Source: Peptococcaceae bacterium UBA5752
Lineage (GTDB): Bacteria > Bacillota > Dehalobacteriia > UBA4068
Length of the DNA stretch: 64,000 nt
NCBI GenBank assembly: GCA_002419055.1
Contig: DIFI01000021.1
Span: 62,001-126,000, forward strand
Reading direction: 5' to 3'
Shown here: positions 9,002 to 18,134 of the stretch, piece by piece
Layout: each line of letters opens with the position of its first letter
How positions within the stretch are numbered: the stretch's first letter is position 1
The notes under the pieces: generated by a model
What the model was told of the DNA's origin: nothing
The model's database searches: none
Seen by the model: only the letters and a program-made list of their open reading frames with translations
Made by a program: the position numbers and the translations under genes

Positions 9002-9059
9002 TGTAAACCCAATAAATAATTCTGGTTTACATTATAATTAAGCGGATAGAACAAGTCAA
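9002..9059 (-). promoter_or_regulatory. birA-bioY promoter with overlapping BirA operator
   Basis: Read on the minus strand, TTGACT (9054-9059) and TATAAT (9031-9036) are separated by 17 bp, a near-consensus sigmaA promoter. Immediately downstream the inverted repeat TGTAAACC (9002-9009), 14 bp spacer, GGTTTACA (9024-9031) matches the known BirA operator pattern of Firmicutes. The repeat overlaps the -10 box and start point, so binding would block initiation. Confidence 0.88.
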
Positions 9060-9241
9060 TAGAGAATTCAACGGAATTAATTAAAACGAAACAATAAATA
9101 ATAAATATTGGCATTTATGCAAATAAAAGATATAATAATAAGCAAAGTAAATAAATATAAAAAGCTGAGTACTGCTCGGTTTTTATTGCATAACGGTTGA
9201 TTGTTTTGATGATTTGAAGTGGTTTAAAGGAGGGGTTGACA

Positions 9242-10018
9242 ATGTTATTTGCTATCGATTGCGGCAATACCCATATTGTGGCCGGTATTTATGATGAAAG
9301 CAAGCTTGTTCGCTATTGGCGCTTGGGCAGTGATATCAAAAAAACAGAAGACGAATATATGGCAACATTCTGTGAGCTGTTCCGCTCAGAACAAATTGAG
9401 GCTGAAAGTATTGATGCGATGATCATCGCATCTGTAGTACCTGATATAACTTTTGTGATGAATAAATTGGCGCGTAAATATTTACAGCTTAAGCCAACGA
9501 TAGTTGGTAGCCGCACCGATACCGGCATTACTATTGATTACGACTATCCGGAAGAAGTAGGCGCCGACCGGATAGTTAATGCAGTTGCCGCGCACCGGAT
9601 TTATGGCGGCTGTTTAATTGTGGTTGATTTTGGCACAGCCACTACGTTTGACTGTGTTTCCGAAGACGGCTGTTATTTGGGCGGAGCGATCGCGCCCGGC
9701 ATTGAAATATCGAAGCGGGCCTTGTTTGAGCATGCCGCCAAGCTGGCAAATATCCCGTTGGAGCGGCCGGAGCATGTGATTGGCAAAAATACTACCGAGA
9801 GCCTCCAATCCGGTATTCTCTGGGGCTTTGCCTCGCAGGTAGACGGAATAGTGGCGCGTATGAGCGAGGAATTAGCGCAAAAGCCGCGGGTGATTGCCAC
9901 CGGCGGGCTGGCGCGGATCATTTCCGCATATAGCGAAAGTATTGACAGCGTTAATCCATTGCTGACGCTTGAGGGGTTGCGGTTTATCTATGAGCGTGGA
10001 ATGGCAGCGGTTGAATAG
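9242..10018 (+). CDS. coaX: Type III pantothenate kinase
   Basis: First step of coenzyme A synthesis: phosphorylates pantothenate. It has 258 residues. Family signatures are all present: DCGNTHIVAGIYD at the N-terminus (phosphate loop of the acetate/sugar kinase fold), DYPEEVGADRIVNAVAAH and VVDFGTATTFDCV with LGGAIAPGI in the middle. The ATG at 9242 with AAAGGAGG at 8 bp is preferred over a TTG two codons upstream. The last 110 bp of this gene have a diverged direct copy at 11362-11471. Confidence 0.94.
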   Translation: MLFAIDCGNTHIVAGIYDESKLVRYWRLGSDIKKTEDEYMATFCELFRSEQIEAESIDAMIIASVVPDITFVMNKLARKYLQLKPTIVGSRTDTGITIDYDYPEEVGADRIVNAVAAHRIYGGCLIVVDFGTATTFDCVSEDGCYLGGAIAPGIEISKRALFEHAAKLANIPLERPEHVIGKNTTESLQSGILWGFASQVDGIVARMSEELAQKPRVIATGGLARIISAYSESIDSVNPLLTLEGLRFIYERGMAAVE

Positions 10019-10038
10019 ATTACCATTATAAGATAAAA

Positions 10039-10071
10039 ACAAAAGCAAAGCTATATTGGCCTTGCTTTTTT
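10039..10071 (+). terminator. Terminator after coaX
   Basis: The arms AAAAGCAAAG and CCTTGCTTTT pair with one mismatch and are followed by T residues. A similar but perfect hairpin lies after the coaX fragment at 11512-11545. Confidence 0.7.
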
Positions 10072-10440
10072 ACTTAATATACTTATTTGTACAATTAAAG
10101 CAAATGAATTATCATTTTGCTTAATAGGGAAAAATTTTAGATTTAATTAACCGGGAATTTAAAGCATCTGCTTACCCTTTTACTTTCTTAAATGTTAGAC
10201 CTTGGAGAAATTATTTGGATGAAATTAAAAATGTGATACAATTAGATGCAAATAGAATAAGAACTTATATATTTTTGATGTTGATGATGATACCATGTAA
10301 ACCTGCTTGTCTAAAAGTAGTGTGATGAATGGTTGATTTTTTTTATTTCATGCCGATATACAAATAGGATAGGATGAGCTTTTTTTCATGGTAAATCCGG
10401 TAAATAGCATGAGGTTTATTACTAGGGAGGGTTAATATAT
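10072..10440 (+). other. AT-rich gap with a possible decayed coding stretch
   Basis: No intact gene. Between about 10139 and 10325 one frame stays open for roughly 60 codons without a start and reads like protein (LNVRPWRNYLDEIKNVIQLD), continuing in a second frame as FDVDDDTM. It may be a frameshifted remnant of unknown origin. The end holds the ribosome site AGGGAGGG of the next gene. Confidence 0.35.
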
Positions 10441-11298
10441 ATGAAAAATGTTGCTATCGTAGGCGCGGGGCATGGTGGTACGTCTATTCTTAAATCATTG
10501 CAGGGAATAGCAGCCATAAATGTGATGGGTATATGTGATTTAGATGATAATGCCCCGGGAATTGTCATGGCTCGCAGACTTGGCGTAGATACCTACTCTG
10601 ATATAAAGAAGATTGTGACGCTTCCGTTGCTGGATCTATTGATAGAAGTCACCGGTGTGCCAAAAGTACAAGAGCTGATCAACCAACATAAAAGTGAACA
10701 TGTTGCTATAATCGATTCTCATGGTGCCAACCTGATGATGAATATTGTTGAGGCCCGTGAAGAAATGATTGCCGGACTACATCATGAAGCGGAAAAGCTG
10801 GCAAATCTGTCTACCGAATTATCCAGCACTATGGAAACGGCAACCCAGCTGGTAAAAGAGGTAAGTGGCTATGCCCATGATGTTAACGCCAAAAGTATAG
10901 AACTAATAGATTCTGCCGGTGAGGCTAACATACAATTAAAAGAAACCGGGGAAGTCTTAGTTATTATCAATAAAATTGCCCAACAAACCAAATTTTTGGG
11001 TCTAAATGCCGCCATTGAAGCAGCTCACAGCGGGGTACACGGTAAAGGTTTTGCGGTTGTGGCCGATGAGGTCAGAAAACTGGCAGAAGATAGCACCGTC
11101 TCGGTATCGAAAATTTCTACGATCTTGTCCAATATTCAAAAATCAGTTGTAGTTATTAACAACGGCGTAAATGAGGCCGCCGTGGTGATACAAAAACAAG
11201 ACCAGCTAACAGATTCGGTCTCCAATAGTATTTATTCGCTGAAATCAATGTCGCAGGAATTGAATACGCTGGCCCAACACCTAGCTCAATTAGCTTAA
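10441..11298 (+). CDS. Soluble chemoreceptor-like protein with N-terminal Rossmann domain
   Basis: A 285-residue fusion. Residues 1 to about 100 form a nucleotide-binding Rossmann-like unit: a beta strand, the loop VGAGHGGTSIL, then ICDLDDNAPGIVMARRLGV and a TGVPKVQELI segment, as in DapB-type NAD(P)-binding domains. Residues from about 110 are a coiled coil holding the highly conserved hairpin tip of methyl-accepting chemotaxis proteins (IAQQTKFLGLNAAIEAAH, GKGFAVVADEVRKLAEDS). There is no membrane segment and no HAMP domain, so it should be cytoplasmic. A plausible role is reporting NAD(P)(H) or a related ligand to CheA/CheW, which are not in the window. It lies between coaX and a duplicated coaX 3' end, suggesting acquisition. 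Confidence 0.82.
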   Translation: MKNVAIVGAGHGGTSILKSLQGIAAINVMGICDLDDNAPGIVMARRLGVDTYSDIKKIVTLPLLDLLIEVTGVPKVQELINQHKSEHVAIIDSHGANLMMNIVEAREEMIAGLHHEAEKLANLSTELSSTMETATQLVKEVSGYAHDVNAKSIELIDSAGEANIQLKETGEVLVIINKIAQQTKFLGLNAAIEAAHSGVHGKGFAVVADEVRKLAEDSTVSVSKISTILSNIQKSVVVINNGVNEAAVVIQKQDQLTDSVSNSIYSLKSMSQELNTLAQHLAQLA

Positions 11299-11310
11299 AC
11301 CGAAGCTAAA

Positions 11311-11354
11311 AAGCAAGGAAAGCACGGAAGGCAAGGAAAGCAAGGAAAGCAAGG
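11311..11354 (+). repeat. Short imperfect tandem repeat (GCAAGGAAA units)
   Basis: About five copies of a 9-base purine-rich unit (AAGCAAGGA variants) lie directly between the chemoreceptor-like gene and the coaX fragment, at the junction of the duplicated segment. Confidence 0.8.
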
Positions 11355-11361
11355 GAAAAAT

Positions 11362-11471
11362 TGGCGCGGATCATTTCCGCTTATAGTGAGAGCATTGATA
11401 TCGTCAATCCTTTGCTGACGCTTGAGGGGTTGCGGTTTATCTATGAGCGGCCAAGGGCGACGGTTGAATAG
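11362..11471 (+). pseudogene. Duplicated, diverged 3' fragment of coaX
   Basis: These 110 bp align without gaps to 9909-10018, the last 36 codons and stop of coaX. I count 14 differences, about 87% identity. In the first 80 bp seven of eight differences leave the amino acid unchanged, so the copy reflects a functional allele from a relative, not neutral decay of this gene. No start or upstream part of coaX is present. Confidence 0.9.
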
Positions 11472-11511
11472 GCAGCGGTTGAGATTGTTTCCCTTTAATA
11501 TGCAAGCAAAG

Positions 11512-11545
11512 AAAAAGCAAGGCTAATAAAATAGCCTTGCTTTTT
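11512..11545. terminator. Bidirectional terminator between coaX fragment and DUF1015 gene
   Basis: Perfect 13-bp arms (AAAAAGCAAGGCT / AGCCTTGCTTTTT) with an 8-base loop. It can end the leftward DUF1015 transcript and resembles the terminator of intact coaX, so it probably came with the duplicated segment. Confidence 0.85.
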
Positions 11546-11567
11546 GGCTTAGAACAAAGATTGCTGA

Positions 11568-12878
11568 TTATCCCAGTTTGTTGATAGCCAGTCCGGCGAT
11601 AACTTTGGGAGAGAAAAACGTTGATTTTTGGGGCATCTTTTCGCCTTCGTCGGCGACTGCCAGCAATTCATCAACCGATGTACTGTTAAGCAGCAAGGCG
11701 AAATTATGCTCGCCGCTGTCGACCATGGCAATCGCTTCTTTGTCGTCGCGGCTGTAGGAGATAGCAGCGCCGGAAGCCAATTCTTCTTTTCCGATCGAGA
11801 AGATGTTTTCCAATATCAGCTTATGAGCGATACTGACATCCAGCTTGCGGGAGGCGTCAGACGTATTGGGCATCATTTTGGTCAGCAAGTGATGGCTGCG
11901 GTTGGTGGTCAGCAGATAGTAGCTGCCCTGCATATATAAACCAAAGGCTGCATTTTCTTTGTCGCTTTTTTCTTTCATAGCGTCTAATGTCATGTCTAAT
12001 GGATCTTGCCCATTATCTGCAGTGATTTTATTAATAGCAAACCCTGTATTTGTTAATTGATCAAGAAAAAATTCGGGGCGAAAATCCGCTTGCTTCTTTA
12101 ACAATCTGTGGGTCGGCAGTACAATCAATCCCGGATCGAAAAGATTAACCAGGTCAATTAAGAGATAATCGCAGTTGCTCCAGCCATTTTTGGCAGCTTC
12201 TTTGGCAAAATTGGTTGCGGTTTCGTAACGGTGATGACCGTCTGCAATATATATTTTTTGGCTGGCCAGCTCTTTTTCGACTTGTGCTACTGTTTCCGCA
12301 TCATCGACGACCCAAATCTGGTGACGGACATTAAGCTCGTCGGTAAAATCGATAGCAGCTTCTTTATTTTGGGCAGCCGCCGCCAGCGCTTTGTCGCAGC
12401 TGCGGTCGGGTTGGGAATAGAGGCCGAAAATGGGGCTAAAATTTGCCAGGCAGGCATGCATCAGATTCAAACGGTCGCTTTTGTGATGCGGCAGCGTTTG
12501 TTCATGTGGCAGCACGTTGCCCGAGGAATAGCCTTCCGCCTTGATCGTCGCCAGAAAACCGCTGCGGCGGTAACGGTTGCCTTTGGCGGTAAATTCTTGA
12601 CAGTAAAGATAAAATGAGGGCTTTTGTTCCTGTAATAACACACCCGCTTGCTGCCATTCGCCAAAAAATTCGGCAGCGCGCGTATAGCGGTTATCGGTAT
12701 CGCTGTCTTGCGGGTATTGTTTGCCCAATTCGAGGCGGATAATATTGTACGGGCTGCGATTATAATAATCATCTTGCTGCTTTTCATCTAACACGTCATA
12801 AGGTTGGGTAACTGCGTCAGCAATCTTGACCATTTGTTGATTATAGCGTAAAGCGCGAAAAGCTTTGATATCTGCCAT
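11568..12878 (-). CDS. DUF1015 family protein
   Basis: A 436-residue cytoplasmic protein of the DUF1015 family, recognised by the N-terminal AFRALRYN and QPYDVLDEKQQDDYYNRSPYNIIRLELG block and the central IADGHHRYETA motif, whose Asp, His and His residues suggest a metal or nucleotide site. Members occur next to serine or phosphoglycerate metabolism genes in many anaerobes, but no reaction is established to my knowledge. The length is normal. The start ATG is preceded by AAGGAG. It is monocistronic here, with a terminator on its left side. Confidence 0.85.
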   Translation of the reverse strand: MADIKAFRALRYNQQMVKIADAVTQPYDVLDEKQQDDYYNRSPYNIIRLELGKQYPQDSDTDNRYTRAAEFFGEWQQAGVLLQEQKPSFYLYCQEFTAKGNRYRRSGFLATIKAEGYSSGNVLPHEQTLPHHKSDRLNLMHACLANFSPIFGLYSQPDRSCDKALAAAAQNKEAAIDFTDELNVRHQIWVVDDAETVAQVEKELASQKIYIADGHHRYETATNFAKEAAKNGWSNCDYLLIDLVNLFDPGLIVLPTHRLLKKQADFRPEFFLDQLTNTGFAINKITADNGQDPLDMTLDAMKEKSDKENAAFGLYMQGSYYLLTTNRSHHLLTKMMPNTSDASRKLDVSIAHKLILENIFSIGKEELASGAAISYSRDDKEAIAMVDSGEHNFALLLNSTSVDELLAVADEGEKMPQKSTFFSPKVIAGLAINKLG

Positions 12879-13028
12879 CTTTTATCATTCTCCTTATATT
12901 TAATACTCCAATATTATAAGATATCGGCGGCGAAATAGCAACCGTTTGCTGGTAGCAGGGATATTCTTTCTGTATGGCGAAATTATTACCGAATAAGTAT
13001 TAATTTATGCGGAAAAGAGGTAATTGCT

Positions 13029-14567
13029 TTGCTGTATATGGTCAATAGCTGCGCTGTATTCGGTTTGAGCGGTTATAATCTGAGGGTCGAGGTGGACGTC
13101 GGTCGCGGTCTGCCGGCCTTTGATATTGTCGGTTTGCCCGATGCGACGGTGCGCGAGAGCAAGGAACGCGTCCGTTCCGCTTTGCGTAATGCCGGTTACG
13201 AATTTCCCCTGCAAAGGATTACCGTAAATCTGGCGCCTGCTGATATCAAAAAAGCCGGAACTTTACTGGATCTGCCGATTGCGGTTGGTATTTTGGCGGC
13301 CAGCGGCCAGATCACAGACGGCTCGTTATTGCGCCGTTCGGCGATCGTCGGTGAGTTATCTCTCGATGGCACAGTGCGTGCTGTACCCGGCTGCCTCTCC
13401 ATGGCCGACTGCTTAATCAATAACGAAGATATCGATAATTTTATTGTGCCGGCGGCAAATTCGAAAGAAGCTGCTATCTACGGCAAAATCAATGTTTATG
13501 GTATAGAACATTTATCCGAGCTGGTAGCAGCTTCCAACGGCGAACAGCAATTGTCGCCGACGGTTATCGACGCCCATACTTTGCTTAATAATAAACCGCA
13601 GCACCCGATATTGGATATGGCCGAGGTCAAGGGACAACTACAGGCGCGGCAGGGGTTGGAAATTGCCGCAGCAGGCGGTCATAATCTGCTGATGGTCGGC
13701 CCGCCCGGTACCGGCAAAACTATGCTGGCCAAAAGGCTGCCGGGGATAATGCCTGATATTTCGCTTGCAGAAAGTATCGAGATTACTAAAATATATAGTA
13801 TTGCCGGTATGCTGCCGCAGGGTACAGCTTTGATGTGCGAGCGGCCTTTTCGCTCACCGCATCACGGAGCATCGGCGGCGGCGATTATCGGCGGCGGCGG
13901 TAACCCCCGTCCCGGCGAGATCAGCCTTGCCGGTCACGGCGTTTTGTTTCTGGACGAAATGCCGGAATTCTCCCGTGATGTATTAGAGGCTCTGCGTCAG
14001 CCGTTGGAAGACGGCGTGGTTACGGTATCGCGCGTACAGGCGCATATTGATTATCCGGCCCGTTTTCAGTTGGTTGGCGCGCTCAATCCTTGCCCTTGCG
14101 GTTATTTTGGCGATAAGCAAAAGCAATGCACTTGTACGCCGCTGATGCGCCAGCGTTATCTGCATAAAATTTCCGGTCCCTTAATGGACAGGATAGACCT
14201 TCATGTTTTTGTGGCAAGAGTTGAATACGATGATATATCCGATAGAAATAATAGAGGAGAGAGCAGTGCGTTAATCAAGGCCAGAGTTGAAAAGGCCCGC
14301 GCTGCCCAATTGGTGCGCTTTGATGATCCGCTGATGGTTAATGCACGGATGACTCACAGTGATATTGACCAATATTGCCCGCTGGATGCCACCGGCCAGC
14401 ATTTATTGGCCGATGCCTTCCGTCGGCTCAATATGAGCGTGCGGGCACACGATAAAATAATCAAAGTGGCGCGGACAATCGCCGACCTGGCAGGCGAAGT
14501 TAACATTGAATTCGAGCATATTGCGCAGGCATTGCAGTTTAGAGGTTTGGATAGGCCGATAGTATGA
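13029..14567 (+). CDS. comM: YifB/ComM family Mg-chelatase-like AAA+ ATPase
   Basis: A 512-residue protein with an N-terminal ChlI-type domain (GLPAFDIVGLPDATVRESKE), a central AAA+ core with Walker A GPPGTGKTMLAKRLPG near residue 223 and LFLDEMPEF as Walker B, the ALNPCPCGYFGD block, and a C-terminal helical domain. In naturally competent proteobacteria ComM is a branch-migration helicase that integrates transformed DNA; in Firmicutes its role is less clear. I favour the TTG start at 13029, six bases after AAGAGGT; an ATG at 13038 is the alternative. It overlaps dusB by 4 bp. Confidence 0.9.
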   Translation: MLYMVNSCAVFGLSGYNLRVEVDVGRGLPAFDIVGLPDATVRESKERVRSALRNAGYEFPLQRITVNLAPADIKKAGTLLDLPIAVGILAASGQITDGSLLRRSAIVGELSLDGTVRAVPGCLSMADCLINNEDIDNFIVPAANSKEAAIYGKINVYGIEHLSELVAASNGEQQLSPTVIDAHTLLNNKPQHPILDMAEVKGQLQARQGLEIAAAGGHNLLMVGPPGTGKTMLAKRLPGIMPDISLAESIEITKIYSIAGMLPQGTALMCERPFRSPHHGASAAAIIGGGGNPRPGEISLAGHGVLFLDEMPEFSRDVLEALRQPLEDGVVTVSRVQAHIDYPARFQLVGALNPCPCGYFGDKQKQCTCTPLMRQRYLHKISGPLMDRIDLHVFVARVEYDDISDRNNRGESSALIKARVEKARAAQLVRFDDPLMVNARMTHSDIDQYCPLDATGQHLLADAFRRLNMSVRAHDKIIKVARTIADLAGEVNIEFEHIAQALQFRGLDRPIV

Positions 14568-15574
14568 TGGATATTAACTGGCAAAATGCGGTATTTGCCG
14601 CACCGATGGCCGGTATCAGCAGCCGTGCTTATCGGGAAATAGTGCGTGCCCATGGCGCTGCGGTTGCCTGCAGCGAGATGATCAGCGCGCAGGCGCTTTG
14701 TTATAATAACAAAAAGACACGTGAACTGATCGATATTGATGACGAACTCTCGCCGAAAATGGTGCAACTAAGCGGCAGCAGTACCGATTTTATCAAAGAG
14801 GCGTCGCTGATACTGCGTCAACTTGGCGCGGATATTATTGACCTCAATATGGGATGTCCCGTGCCGAAAGTGGTGCGTAACGGCGAGGGCGCGGCGTTGA
14901 TGCTGCAGCCGCAGCTGGCAGCAGATTTGGTGAAAGCGGCGCGTAGTGCCTATCTGCCGGTATCGGTGAAGTTCCGCTCCGGCTGGGATAATAACAGCAT
15001 CAATTGCGTGGAGTTTGCCCGCTGTCTGGAGGATGCCGGCGCGGCGTTTATCACTATCCATGCCCGCAGTAGGGAGCAAATGTATCGCGGCAGCGCCGAT
15101 TGGCAGCAGATTGCCGCAGTTAAAGAGGCGGTAAACGTGCCGGTAATCGGAAACGGCGATATCGTTTCTGCCGCTGATGCTGTGGCGATGCAGGAGATCA
15201 GCGGTTGTGACGCGGTAATGGTAGGGCGGGGTATGTTAGGCAATCCCTGGCTTTTTGCTGATATAGATTCTATATACAACGGGCGCAAACAGCCGGGGCG
15301 TCCCGACGCGGAGCAAATATTAACACAGGCGCTGGCGCATCTGCAGCGGGAGATGGAGCGGGCGCGATATTGGGCGAAAATGCGTGGTGGCGACAGCGTT
15401 GAAGAAGACACCGCCGCAACAGCGGCCTTGCGCAGCCTGCGCACCCATTTGGGTTTTTATCTTAAAGGTTTACGCGGCGCCGCTTTGATGCGAAATGAGC
15501 TTAATCATTTGTTGAGTTATAGCGAAATAGAGTTGTTGTTTAAAGAATATTTACAAAACAAAGCGGAGGATTAA
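14564..15574 (+). CDS. dusB: tRNA-dihydrouridine synthase
   Basis: FMN-dependent reductase of uridines in tRNA, 336 residues. The N-terminal TIM barrel shows FAAPMAGISSRAYR, then NMGCPVPKVVRNGEGAAL with the catalytic Cys, HARSREQMYRGSADW, and the phosphate-binding VIGNGDI and VMVGRGMLGNPW blocks, all typical of the DusB group. The start overlaps the stop of comM (ATGA). The stop codon lies inside the stem of the terminator that follows. Confidence 0.93.
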   Translation: MMDINWQNAVFAAPMAGISSRAYREIVRAHGAAVACSEMISAQALCYNNKKTRELIDIDDELSPKMVQLSGSSTDFIKEASLILRQLGADIIDLNMGCPVPKVVRNGEGAALMLQPQLAADLVKAARSAYLPVSVKFRSGWDNNSINCVEFARCLEDAGAAFITIHARSREQMYRGSADWQQIAAVKEAVNVPVIGNGDIVSAADAVAMQEISGCDAVMVGRGMLGNPWLFADIDSIYNGRKQPGRPDAEQILTQALAHLQREMERARYWAKMRGGDSVEEDTAATAALRSLRTHLGFYLKGLRGAALMRNELNHLLSYSEIELLFKEYLQNKAED

Positions 15575-15586
15575 ATCCTCCGCTTT
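15560..15586 (+). terminator. Terminator overlapping the dusB stop codon
   Basis: Twelve-base arms (AAAGCGGAGGAT / ATCCTCCGCTTT) flank the TAA stop of dusB as the loop. The last four codons of dusB are part of the hairpin. Confidence 0.8.
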
Positions 15587-15635
15587 ATAATAAATAATTA
15601 TTATAGTTATCTGATTATATATAAACAAAATCTAT

Positions 15636-15664
15636 TTTACGCAGGTGTTTTACCATGTTATAAT
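15636..15664 (+). promoter_or_regulatory. Promoter of the ykoEDC-DUF169 operon
   Basis: TTTACG and a perfect TATAAT are 17 bp apart, ending 29 bp before the ykoE ATG. Only about 30 bases of leader remain, too short for a TPP riboswitch, so thiamine control by RNA is not visible. Confidence 0.65.
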
Positions 15665-15693
15665 TGACAAAGAAATTTTTAGGAGGAACACAT

Positions 15694-16278
15694 ATGCAAA
15701 ATGACAAAACATGGAAAACAAAAGAAGTAGTAGTAGCGGCAATGGTTTCGGTAGTAATCGGTATTTTATTTATATTATTAGATTTGGCTTATATGCCATT
15801 AGCTGCAGTATTAGGCGCTACATTTATGGAAGTTCTCTTTGGCGTTTATATGCTTTCGGCATTTTTGCCTGCTTATATTATGCAAAAACCGGGGTTCGCG
15901 CTCTTTGGCGCCGTAGTAGCAGCCGGTGTCAATATCTTAGGCGGCAGCGCATATGGCATTCAGGTGCTGCTGGCGGCATTGTTACAGGGGGTGGCTGCGG
16001 AAATAGTTTTTGCCGGCCGTAAATACAAATACTCGGATCTTACTATGTACCTGGCGGGTATATTGATGGCTGTCTTCGTATTTGTCCGTGATTACTTCGT
16101 ATTCGGTTATTCCGCGATGCCGGTTAGCGTTTTACTCGGCATGATGGCGGTAAGGCTGGTTAGCGCAATCTTTATCGGCACTTATCTGACTAAGGGCATC
16201 AGCTTAGCTTTAGTTAAAACCGGCGCTTTGAAGAATTATCAAGTTGCCAATGTGGCAAGGAAAGGTAAAGCGGCTTAA
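15694..16278 (+). CDS. ykoE: ECF transporter S component, YkoE-like
   Basis: Membrane substrate-binding subunit with about six hydrophobic segments over 194 residues. It resembles YkoE, the S component assigned to hydroxymethylpyrimidine or thiamine uptake in Bacillus, both in sequence feel (KEVVVAAMVSVVIGILF at the start) and in gene order E-D-C. The ATG at 15694 follows AGGAGG; an upstream TTG at 15664 overlaps the promoter. The stop abuts the ykoD start. The substrate is uncertain because no thiamine gene or riboswitch is nearby. Confidence 0.8.
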   Translation: MQNDKTWKTKEVVVAAMVSVVIGILFILLDLAYMPLAAVLGATFMEVLFGVYMLSAFLPAYIMQKPGFALFGAVVAAGVNILGGSAYGIQVLLAALLQGVAAEIVFAGRKYKYSDLTMYLAGILMAVFVFVRDYFVFGYSAMPVSVLLGMMAVRLVSAIFIGTYLTKGISLALVKTGALKNYQVANVARKGKAA

Positions 16279-18117
16279 ATGTCTGAAAAACCGTATGGTG
16301 TTCAATTCCGGGATCTGGAATTCACTTATAGCGGAGAAACGTTGCCGGTTTTAAAATGTTTAAACTGCAATTTCCCCAAAAATAAGCTAAACCTGTTACT
16401 CGGCCCCTCGGGCTGCGGCAAAAGCACCGCTATGTATATGCTAAACGGCATTATCCCCCATGCCATACAAGGAGTCTATCAAGGAAGCATCTATCTGGAT
16501 GGGGAAAATATTACGGGGAAGCGGCCGCAGGAATTGTCAGGTAAGGTTGGCTTTGTTTTTCAGGATCCCGAAAGCCAGTTTTGTACTTTTACAGTTGAGG
16601 ACGAGATTGCCTTCGGTCTGGAAAATATCAATACCCCTCCGCAAAAAATTAGCCAGAGAATCAGTGATTCTCTGGCTATGGTTGGCTTAAAGAACAGTGA
16701 AAAATTAATTATCAACAATCTCTCCGGTGGTGAAAAACAGAAAGTAGCACTGGCGGCTGTTCTGGCTATGGAGCCTGATACCATTATATTGGACGAACCA
16801 ACCGCTAACCTGGATCCGGCCAGCACCTGTGAGGTATTCCTCTTGCTGGAAAAGCTAGTTAAGGAACAGGGTAAAACACTAATAGTTATAGAACACAAAC
16901 TGGACGGTTTTCTGGATAAAACCGATTATATCGTAGTTATGGATCAAAACGGAGTCGTGCGGCTGGAGGGCGGTCTCAATAGCGTGCTGCCACGGCTGCT
17001 CTTCGACCCTGATTTTGATTCACTGAAAGTGTTTTTGCCGGAACATCTGCTGATTATCAGAAATATATATTCCAAACTGTCAGAATGTCAAGCCATTCGT
17101 GATTTACGTAAAGAAGAGCTTGCCGAAGTTGGCGGCGACAATCTTAATCATCACGGCTACGGTCTGGATTTTGGCGTAAAAACATTAAAGAGAACAGCTA
17201 CTGCATTAGGAATAGAACAACTCCCGGTTTTGGGGCACAGCCGCCGCACCGCAAAACCACTGCTGGTTTTGGAGAGTGTCGGATTTTCCTATCAGAAAGC
17301 CGGTGCGGGAAAATTGTTCGGCGGAGGCTTAAAAAAATCCGCCTCCCGAGACATTCTTGATGATATTGATCTGACTATCAATGAGGGCGATTTTGCCGCT
17401 ATTCTCGGACCAAACGGGGCAGGCAAATCCACGCTCTTAAATCTGATATTTCAGATCGAAACCTCTTACCGAGGCAAAATAACCCTCGGCGGCAAGGATA
17501 TTAGAACATTGAAACGGCAAAAGCTCTATCAGCACTTAGGACTGGTATTTCAAAATCCGGAATGGCAATTTGTAACCAACGATGTGGAGCAGGAATTACT
17601 CTATAGCCTCCGTAACTTAGAATTAAGCGATCAGCAAAAGAACAAAAAAGTACAAGAAATGCTTAGAACTTTTCATCTCGAAGACGAAAAGGGTCAAAGT
17701 CCCTTTCTGCTCAGCCAGGGACAAAAACGCCGCCTCAGTGTGGCGGCAATGCTGCTGACCGGACAGAAAATGTTGTTTTTGGATGAGCCTACTTATGGAC
17801 AGGATTATCAAAATCAGTTGGAACTGATGGAATTGATGAAAAATCTCAATCAAAATGGCATTACGATCGTACTGGTCACTCATGATATGTCTTTGGTTGC
17901 GGATTATGTGGATACCGTGCATTTGCTGCTCGACGGCAAGATCGGGTTCAGCGGTACCCCGGAGCAATTGTTTGCTGATGACGACCTGGTAGAAGAAGGA
18001 AGGTTACTTAGACCGGTTACCTGGGAGCTTAGCCGAAAATTGGCAGAACATTTTCCCGGCTTTCGGCCGCTGATCAGCAAGGAAAAAATCATCAAGGTCT
18101 TCAGCGAACCGGCTTAA
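16279..18117 (+). CDS. ykoD: ECF transporter ATPase with two fused ABC domains, YkoD-like
   Basis: A 612-residue protein of two complete ABC ATPase domains in one chain. Domain 1 has Walker A GPSGCGKSTAMYM near residue 43, the signature LSGGEKQKVALAAVLA and Walker B IILDEPTANLDP. Domain 2 has GPNGAGKSTLLNL near residue 376, a degenerate signature LSQGQKRRLSVAA and LFLDEPTYGQD. It powers the S component together with the T subunit encoded next. The gene starts directly after the ykoE stop and ends 17 bp before ykoC. Confidence 0.92.
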   Translation: MSEKPYGVQFRDLEFTYSGETLPVLKCLNCNFPKNKLNLLLGPSGCGKSTAMYMLNGIIPHAIQGVYQGSIYLDGENITGKRPQELSGKVGFVFQDPESQFCTFTVEDEIAFGLENINTPPQKISQRISDSLAMVGLKNSEKLIINNLSGGEKQKVALAAVLAMEPDTIILDEPTANLDPASTCEVFLLLEKLVKEQGKTLIVIEHKLDGFLDKTDYIVVMDQNGVVRLEGGLNSVLPRLLFDPDFDSLKVFLPEHLLIIRNIYSKLSECQAIRDLRKEELAEVGGDNLNHHGYGLDFGVKTLKRTATALGIEQLPVLGHSRRTAKPLLVLESVGFSYQKAGAGKLFGGGLKKSASRDILDDIDLTINEGDFAAILGPNGAGKSTLLNLIFQIETSYRGKITLGGKDIRTLKRQKLYQHLGLVFQNPEWQFVTNDVEQELLYSLRNLELSDQQKNKKVQEMLRTFHLEDEKGQSPFLLSQGQKRRLSVAAMLLTGQKMLFLDEPTYGQDYQNQLELMELMKNLNQNGITIVLVTHDMSLVADYVDTVHLLLDGKIGFSGTPEQLFADDDLVEEGRLLRPVTWELSRKLAEHFPGFRPLISKEKIIKVFSEPA

Positions 18118-18134
18118 AAAATCAAGGAGCAATA

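Noticed and set aside
13029..14567. Magnesium chelatase ChlI for chlorophyll synthesis
   Set aside because: The ALNPCPCGYFGD block and the N-terminal YifB domain show it is the ComM/YifB family; no pigment genes nearby.
15587..15693. TPP riboswitch expected before ykoE
   Set aside because: The leader is too short and lacks the conserved thi-box sequence.
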